A program made the position numbers and the translations under genes. A DNA stretch of 64,000 bases from Paenibacillus alkaliterrae (GTDB lineage: Bacteria; Bacillota; Bacilli; Paenibacillales; Paenibacillaceae), in contig NZ_JAKGAP010000011.1 in assembly GCF_021532375.1 (NCBI RefSeq), forward strand, positions 91,224 to 155,223, in the 5' to 3' direction. Shown piece after piece: positions 59,137-64,000 of this stretch. Position 1 is the stretch's first letter. Each line of letters opens with the position of its first letter. The notes under the pieces are model-generated. The model made no database searches. It was not told the DNA's origin and worked only from the letters and a program-made list of their open reading frames with translations.

Positions 59137-60882
59137 ATGTTTAGTGTACTTCAAAAATTGAGTTGGTTTTTCAAATTGAACTGGAAGCGTTATACCGTTG
59201 CTGTTTCGCTGCTTATTTTGACCGGTTTTATCGACGTCATTCCGCCTTGGCTGATTGGCTATACGATTGACGGCATCCATCAGGATCTGCTGGGGCAAGC
59301 GGAATTCAACCGCGTGGTATACGGCTGGATCGCGCTGACGGTTGTGGGTTATATCATTACTTATGTTTGGCATTATAAGCTGTTTGGCGGGGCGTTCGTA
59401 CTGGAGAAGCTGCTTCGGTCGCGTCTTATGGGGCATTTCCTGCGGATGACGCCGACCTTCTATGAGCGTAACCGGACGGGCGACCTGATGGCGCGCTCGA
59501 CGAATGATTTAGGCGCGGTTGCGCAGACAGCGGGCTTCGGCATATTGACGCTGATTGACTCGACGCTGTTTATGATTACGATTCTTATCGTCATGGCTAG
59601 TCTAATTAGCGTGAAGCTTACGCTTGCCGCCCTGCTGCCGCTGCCGCTCATGGCGCTTGCGATGAAGCATTACGGCAAGAAAATTCATGAGCGGTTTATG
59701 GATGCACAAGACGCTTTCGGCGAGCTGAACGATCAGGTGCTGGAATCGGTATCGGGCGTGCGGGTTATCCGGGCTTTCGTGCAGGAGGAAGCGAGCGAAG
59801 CGCGGTTCGGCGCGAAGACGAATGAGGTACTCGGCAAAAATATCGCCGTTGCCCGCATCGATGCACTGTTCGAGCCCACGATGAAAATTCTCGTCGGCAC
59901 GAGCTATTTGATCGGATTATGCTACGGCGGTTACTTGGTTTTCCACAATGAAATAACGCTTGGGGAGCTTGTTTCCTTCAACATATTTCTAGGGATGCTG
60001 ATCTGGCCGATGTTTGCGATCGGAGAGCTTATTAATATTATGCAGCGCGGAAATGCATCGCTTGACCGTGTCAGCGAAACGCTGGGCTATAAGCCGGATG
60101 TGCCGGAGACAAGCGCGGCCGTTCCTGTCAAAGAGCCATCCTCGCTCGAGTTCCGCGATGTCACGTTCCGGTACCCTTCCTCGCAGGTCGATAATTTGGC
60201 GAATGTGTCATTCAAGCTGCGCCAAGGGGAAACGCTGGGCATTGTCGGACGAACCGGAAGCGGCAAGACAACGCTGCTAAAGCAGCTGTTAAGGGAATAT
60301 CCGCTGGGCCGCGGTGAGATAAATATATCCGGTACGCCGCTTAGCAGTGTGAAAATTGACGAGCTGCTTGGCTGGATCGGCTACGTGCCGCAGCAGCCTA
60401 TCCTATTCTCGAAGACGGTTCGCGAAAATATTTTCTTCGGACTAAAGGATGGCAGCGATGAGGATTTGCAGCGTGCGCTTGAACGCGCTTCGTTCGCGAA
60501 GGATATCAAGTTTCTGCCCGAAGGGCTGGAGACGCTCGTCGGCGAGCGGGGCGTTGCGCTGTCCGGCGGACAGAAGCAGCGGGTCAGCATCGCGCGGGCG
60601 CTCATTGCCGATCCGGACATCCTGCTGATGGACGATGCTTTGTCGGCGGTAGACGGGAAGACGGAAGCGGAGATCATCGAAGGCATTCGAACGGAGCGGG
60701 CCGGCAAAACGACGCTCATCACGACGCATCGTCTATCGGCGGTACAGCATGCCGATTGGATCATCGTCCTCGACGAAGGACGAATCGTGCAGGAAGGCAC
60801 GCATGAGCAGCTGCTTGAGTGCGGAGGCTGGTATCGTGAGCAGTACGATCGCCAGCAGCTTGAGGCTGCTATTGAAACGTAA
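59137..60882 (+). CDS. bmrC: ABC multidrug exporter half-transporter, BmrC-like
   Basis: 581-residue half-transporter with six membrane helices and a C-terminal ATPase. Walker A is GRTGSGKT (near 372-379), signature LSGGQKQR (near 475), Walker B ILLMDD with D499-D500. The residue after the Walker B Asp is Asp instead of the catalytic Glu, the hallmark of the degenerate site of heterodimeric exporters and found at the same position number in BmrC of B. subtilis. GGAAGGTG precedes ATG 59137. It pairs with the next gene product to export drugs or toxic compounds. Expression is probably controlled by the leader peptide and terminators upstream. Confidence 0.9.
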   Translation: MFSVLQKLSWFFKLNWKRYTVAVSLLILTGFIDVIPPWLIGYTIDGIHQDLLGQAEFNRVVYGWIALTVVGYIITYVWHYKLFGGAFVLEKLLRSRLMGHFLRMTPTFYERNRTGDLMARSTNDLGAVAQTAGFGILTLIDSTLFMITILIVMASLISVKLTLAALLPLPLMALAMKHYGKKIHERFMDAQDAFGELNDQVLESVSGVRVIRAFVQEEASEARFGAKTNEVLGKNIAVARIDALFEPTMKILVGTSYLIGLCYGGYLVFHNEITLGELVSFNIFLGMLIWPMFAIGELINIMQRGNASLDRVSETLGYKPDVPETSAAVPVKEPSSLEFRDVTFRYPSSQVDNLANVSFKLRQGETLGIVGRTGSGKTTLLKQLLREYPLGRGEINISGTPLSSVKIDELLGWIGYVPQQPILFSKTVRENIFFGLKDGSDEDLQRALERASFAKDIKFLPEGLETLVGERGVALSGGQKQRVSIARALIADPDILLMDDALSAVDGKTEAEIIEGIRTERAGKTTLITTHRLSAVQHADWIIVLDEGRIVQEGTHEQLLECGGWYREQYDRQQLEAAIET

Positions 60883-60900
60883 TGGGAGGCGTGAAGGACA

Positions 60901-62922
60901 GTGGGTAACACAGGAAAAAGATTGTTTCAATACGCCATGCTTTATAAAAAAACGATCCTCCTCGCGCTGGCGCTGCTTGTGCTTGCCGTATGCGCGGAGC
61001 TGGCAGGACCGTTAATCGCCAAGCGGATGATTGATCAGAACATTCTTGGCATAGAGAAGAAATGGCATGAGGTCGAGGCTGAGCAGTCTTATGCGGTATT
61101 GTATAAAGATAAATGGTATAAGCGCGAGGATCACTTCGCGGCATCGGAACAGAAGGGCAAGGAGGTTCGCGTCCTCCAGGTTGGGCGCCAGTTCTATTGG
61201 CTGGACGCTGCGCTCGCCCATGAGAGCGGGAAGCGCGAGATAGACGGCGGCACGATGACCGTCACGAGCAAGGAAACGGGAGCAGCCGCCAGCTATCCGG
61301 TAACAAAGCTCACGAAAGGGGAGCTGTTCTCGTTCTATGAGCCGGAGTTCCCGGCATTGCTCAGGCTGGCCGCGATGTATTTCGGCTTCCTGCTGCTCGT
61401 AGCGGTATTTACTTACGGTCAGCGTCTGATGCTGCAAACGTCGGCTAATCGGATCGTGCGAAAGATGCGAACGGACATTTTTGCGCACACGCAGAGGCTG
61501 CCGGTCAACTATTACGATAATTTGTCGGCAGGGCAGGTCGTATCCCGGATAACGAACGACACGGAAGCGATTCGCGAGCTTTATGTCGCGGTGCTGGCGA
61601 ACTTTTTTACGGGCATTATTTATATGGCAGCCATTTATGGGGCTTTGTTCCTGCTGGATTATCGATTGGCGCTCATCGCGCTGCCGCTTGTGCCGATTCT
61701 CATCGTTTGGGTTATCGTCTATCGGCGTTTTGCGGCCCGTTACAACCGGATCATTCGCTCGAAGCTTAGCGAGATCAACGGCATGATCAACGAGTCGATT
61801 CAGGGGATGACGATCATTCAGGCGTTCCGACGCCAGAAGGAAACGACGAAGGAGTTCGAGGAGCTGAACGAGCATTACTATAAATATCAGAATAAGCTGC
61901 TCAGCCTTAATTCGATTACGTCGCATAATCTCGTCAATGTCGTTCGGAACGTGCTGTTCTTGCTTGTCATTTGGATGTTCTGGGGCGACTCGCTCGGTAC
62001 GGCCGTATCGGTCGGCGTGCTCTACGCATTCGTTGATTATATGAACCGGATGTTTGCACCGATCGTCGGCATCGTGAATCAGCTTTCAAATTTAGAAACG
62101 GCGAGAGTGTCCGCGGAACGGGTATTCAAGCTGATGGATGAGGAAGGGATAGACGTTGTGCCGGGCAAGATGGAGCGCTATAAGGGGGATGTGAGGTTCG
62201 ACGACGTTTCGTTCGCGTATAAAAAGGATGAATACGTGCTGAAGCATATTTCCTTCCACGCGCGCCAAGGGGATACGGTTGCTCTTGTCGGGCATACGGG
62301 CTCTGGCAAAAGCTCAATCTTGAACCTGCTGTTCCGGTTCTACGACACGAACGAAGGCCGCATCATCGTAGACGGTACGGAAGTGCGCGACATGCCGAAG
62401 CAGCATCTCCGCCAGCATATGGGCATCGTGCTGCAGGATCCGTTCCTGTTTACGGGCACGATTGCTTCGAATATCAGCCTCGATAACCCGGCAATCAGCC
62501 GGGCGAAGGTGGAGCAGGCGCTCCGCGATGTAGGCGCGTATGACATGTTCAGTCAATTGCCGGGAGGCATCGATGCGCCGGTCATTGAGAAGGGCAGCAC
62601 GCTGTCCGCCGGTCAGCGGCAGCTCATCTCATTCGCGCGGGCGCTGGCGTATGATCCGGCCATCCTCATTCTGGACGAGGCGACGGCAAGCATCGATACG
62701 GAGACGGAAGCGATCATTCAGGAGGCGCTCGATGTGCTGAAGAAGGGCCGTACGACATTCGTTATCGCTCATCGTTTGTCAACGATTCGGTCTGCGGATC
62801 AAATACTGGTGCTGGATCGCGGTGTGATCGCAGAGCGGGGCAACCACGATGAGCTTATGGAGCATCGCGGCAAGTATTACGCGATGTACCAGCTGCAGCT
62901 GGGCTCGGCATTGCCGGCTTAA
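60901..62922 (+). CDS. bmrD: ABC multidrug exporter half-transporter, BmrD-like
   Basis: 673-residue partner of the BmrC-like protein, GTG 60901 after GGGAGG. After TM1 it carries an extra domain of about 100 residues (about 40-145; YAVLYKDKWYKREDHFAASE) between TM1 and TM2, exposed outside the cell and characteristic of BmrD. The ATPase domain has Walker A GHTGSGKSS (near 464-472), signature LSAGQRQLISFARAL, and Walker B ILILDE with catalytic E593. It thus supplies the one competent site of the pair. The gene follows the BmrC-like gene by 18 bases. Confidence 0.9.
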   Translation: MGNTGKRLFQYAMLYKKTILLALALLVLAVCAELAGPLIAKRMIDQNILGIEKKWHEVEAEQSYAVLYKDKWYKREDHFAASEQKGKEVRVLQVGRQFYWLDAALAHESGKREIDGGTMTVTSKETGAAASYPVTKLTKGELFSFYEPEFPALLRLAAMYFGFLLLVAVFTYGQRLMLQTSANRIVRKMRTDIFAHTQRLPVNYYDNLSAGQVVSRITNDTEAIRELYVAVLANFFTGIIYMAAIYGALFLLDYRLALIALPLVPILIVWVIVYRRFAARYNRIIRSKLSEINGMINESIQGMTIIQAFRRQKETTKEFEELNEHYYKYQNKLLSLNSITSHNLVNVVRNVLFLLVIWMFWGDSLGTAVSVGVLYAFVDYMNRMFAPIVGIVNQLSNLETARVSAERVFKLMDEEGIDVVPGKMERYKGDVRFDDVSFAYKKDEYVLKHISFHARQGDTVALVGHTGSGKSSILNLLFRFYDTNEGRIIVDGTEVRDMPKQHLRQHMGIVLQDPFLFTGTIASNISLDNPAISRAKVEQALRDVGAYDMFSQLPGGIDAPVIEKGSTLSAGQRQLISFARALAYDPAILILDEATASIDTETEAIIQEALDVLKKGRTTFVIAHRLSTIRSADQILVLDRGVIAERGNHDELMEHRGKYYAMYQLQLGSALPA

Positions 62923-63018
62923 GTGGGCGGAAGACCAGCTCTGGATGGGCGAGGGTTCGTAAGCAAGTAAGCTGAAAAAAAGAGGCTATACCCGTCTCTG
63001 CTGTATCCCGTCGCCGTA

Positions 63019-63327
63019 TTGGAATTACAACGCATCATTCTCTCGGGAACGATGGTGAATGAAGGTTCCCGTCATCTAAAACGGTTGGTAAACGATTATG
63101 AAAGTGGAACGAGCAAATTTGATAAACGCGGGGAAGCACTCTTTATTGCATATCATAATAACGCTATCGTTGGAGTTTGTGGATTAAATCAAGAACCTCA
63201 AGAAAATAAGGAAAAGGTTGGTAGAGCTCGTCGACTATACGTCTCCTCGAAATTACGTCGATTTGGAGTGGGTCAATCATTGATGGATGCCGTTATTTCA
63301 GAAGCTAGGAAAAACTTTAACATCTTA
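63019..63327 (+). pseudogene. GNAT acetyltransferase, interrupted by an insertion element
   Basis: About 100 residues of a GNAT N-acetyltransferase, with EALFIAYHNNAIVGVCGLNQ and the acetyl-CoA-binding region RRLYVSSKLRRFGVGQSLMD. The reading ends shortly after ARKNFNIL, where sequence of the left end of an IS200/IS605-type element begins, so the last strands and helix are missing. TTG 63019 has no clear ribosome binding site, so the N terminus may also be damaged. Confidence 0.7.
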
Positions 63328-63336
63328 AGCCAGAAG

Positions 63337-63370
63337 TCCCCATCTTCTTAGCGCTAGCGAAAGGTGGGGA
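63337..63370 (+). repeat. left-end hairpin of IS605-type element
   Basis: Ten-base stem with one wobble pair and a palindromic TAGCGCTA in the loop. Confidence 0.75.
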
Positions 63371-63455
63371 TGAATGGTTGATCTTTTTGGTTGAAAAACA
63401 AACATACGTTCTTATAATGTGGTATACTTATCCTTGGAAAAGGAGGTTAACTTAC

Positions 63456-64000
63456 TTGCTGCGAGCCTATAAATATCGCATTTACCCCAATGAAGTACAA
63501 AGGGTTTTCTTTGCGAAAACCTTTGGTTGTGTCCGCTTCGTGTATAACAAAATGCTTCATGATCGTCAACTCGCTTATCAAGCTTTTCAGGAGGACGGCG
63601 TTAAACCAAAACCCAAAGGGCCCGCATATTATAAAAAAGATTATCCCTTTCTCAAAGAAGTAGACAGTTTGGCCTTGGCCAACGCGCAGTTAAATTTGAA
63701 CCGCGCTTACAAAAATTTCTTTCGGGATAAGAGCGTTGGCTTTCCACAATTCAAGCGTAAAAAATCGAATCATCATCGTTATACCACGAATAATCAAAAG
63801 GGCACCGTTGCGCTTGTGGAAGGCGGACTTAAGCTGCCAAAGCTAAAGACTGCCGTGAAAATAAACGTACACCGCCCCTTTGAGGGGGGTATTAAATCCG
63901 TGACCATCCAGCGGAGAGAAAATCCCAAACCCGAAGCTCTTTCGAGCAACTGAAAGACGCCTTGCCAAACGGCAGAAAGAGTTGAGCCGAAAGAAGAAAG
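63456..64000 (+). pseudogene. tnpB: TnpB (RNA-guided nuclease, IS605 family), internally deleted
   Basis: TTG 63456 lies nine bases after AGGAGG and gives LLRAYKYRIYPNEVQRVFFA, the usual TnpB N-terminus, followed by GCVRFVYNKMLHDRQLAYQ and FPQFKRKKSNHHRYTTNNQ. The open frame stops at 63953 after IKSVTIQRRENPK. In another frame the same region reads PKLFRATERRLAKRQKELSR, a motif that lies about 50 residues further on in complete TnpB. The segment between, which carries the first RuvC Asp (GIDLG) in the family, is therefore missing. The rest lies beyond the window. The protein is probably inactive. Confidence 0.8.

Larger units (their letters stand above)
63328..64000 (+). mobile_element. IS200/IS605-type element with tnpB, left end and body; right end outside window
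   Basis: The left end is a subterminal hairpin: TCCCCATCTT (63337-63346) pairs with AAGGTGGGGA (63361-63370) with one G-T pair, around TAGCGCTA. This is the typical left-end structure of IS605-family elements. A tnpB-like gene follows. No TnpA (Y1 transposase) gene is seen between the left end and tnpB. Insertion is inside a GNAT gene. Confidence 0.75.

Noticed and set aside
59004..59143. 46-codon ORF across the second terminator as another leader peptide
   Set aside because: No ribosome binding site and the frame crosses a terminator stem; kept only as a remark.
1..64000. CRISPR arrays, tRNA/rRNA genes, prophage genes, replication origin
   Set aside because: No regularly spaced repeats, cloverleaf sequences, rRNA-like stretches, phage structural genes or DnaA-box clusters were noticed.

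Overview
The window looks like chromosomal DNA of a Paenibacillus-type Gram-positive soil bacterium. The evidence is GGAGG-type ribosome binding sites, frequent GTG/TTG starts, lipoprotein sugar-binding proteins paired with YesM/YesN-type two-component systems, a YdjO-type cold-inducible protein and a BmrC/BmrD-type exporter. No rRNA, tRNA, CRISPR array or prophage was seen.

Layout. 1-6466: a sensor kinase (cut by the window edge), an AraC-type response regulator and a three-gene sugar ABC importer. 6818-10070: an amino-acid ABC importer with a fused binding protein and permease, and a TIM-barrel sugar isomerase/epimerase. 10131-13496: the wreck of a peptide or protein secretion locus, with a truncated response regulator, the tail of an ABC exporter, a frameshifted HlyD-like adaptor and a frameshifted TolC-like protein. 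13669-16331: a small secreted protein followed by an OmpR-type two-component system. 16438-22087: bluB, a two-gene chromate transporter with an Lrp-type regulator, and a divergent gamma-glutamyltransferase/amidase cluster ending in a fumarylacetoacetase fragment. 22234-29234: housekeeping and unknown genes (pirin, ydjO, PP2C phosphatase, DinG/XPD-like helicase) with gene remnants and a palindromic repeat.

29357-56457 is a pectin/hemicellulose utilisation region. It holds two oligosaccharide ABC importers, the second with two tandem binding proteins. It also holds a YesM/YesN pair, a membrane AraC-type regulator, two GH43 enzymes, GH105, GH28, an esterase and an unknown alpha/alpha-toroid protein. 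Several members are broken: a PL10 pectate lyase fused to a headless pectinesterase, a second pectinesterase with an internal deletion, and a shortened MFS transporter. The surviving set could import pectic oligosaccharides and trim them inside the cell, but both pectinesterases and the pectate lyase appear lost. An 18-base motif occurs upstream of two pectin gene groups.

56656-57263 is a BrnT/BrnA toxin-antitoxin pair with a palindromic operator. 57783-58553 is a methyltransferase. 58783-62922 is the most striking unit: a promoter, a 30-codon leader peptide, mutually exclusive RNA pairings and an intrinsic terminator, a second terminator, then a heterodimeric BmrC/BmrD-like drug exporter. 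This fits ribosome-mediated transcription attenuation. The window ends in a GNAT acetyltransferase gene interrupted by a decayed IS200/IS605-type element carrying tnpB.
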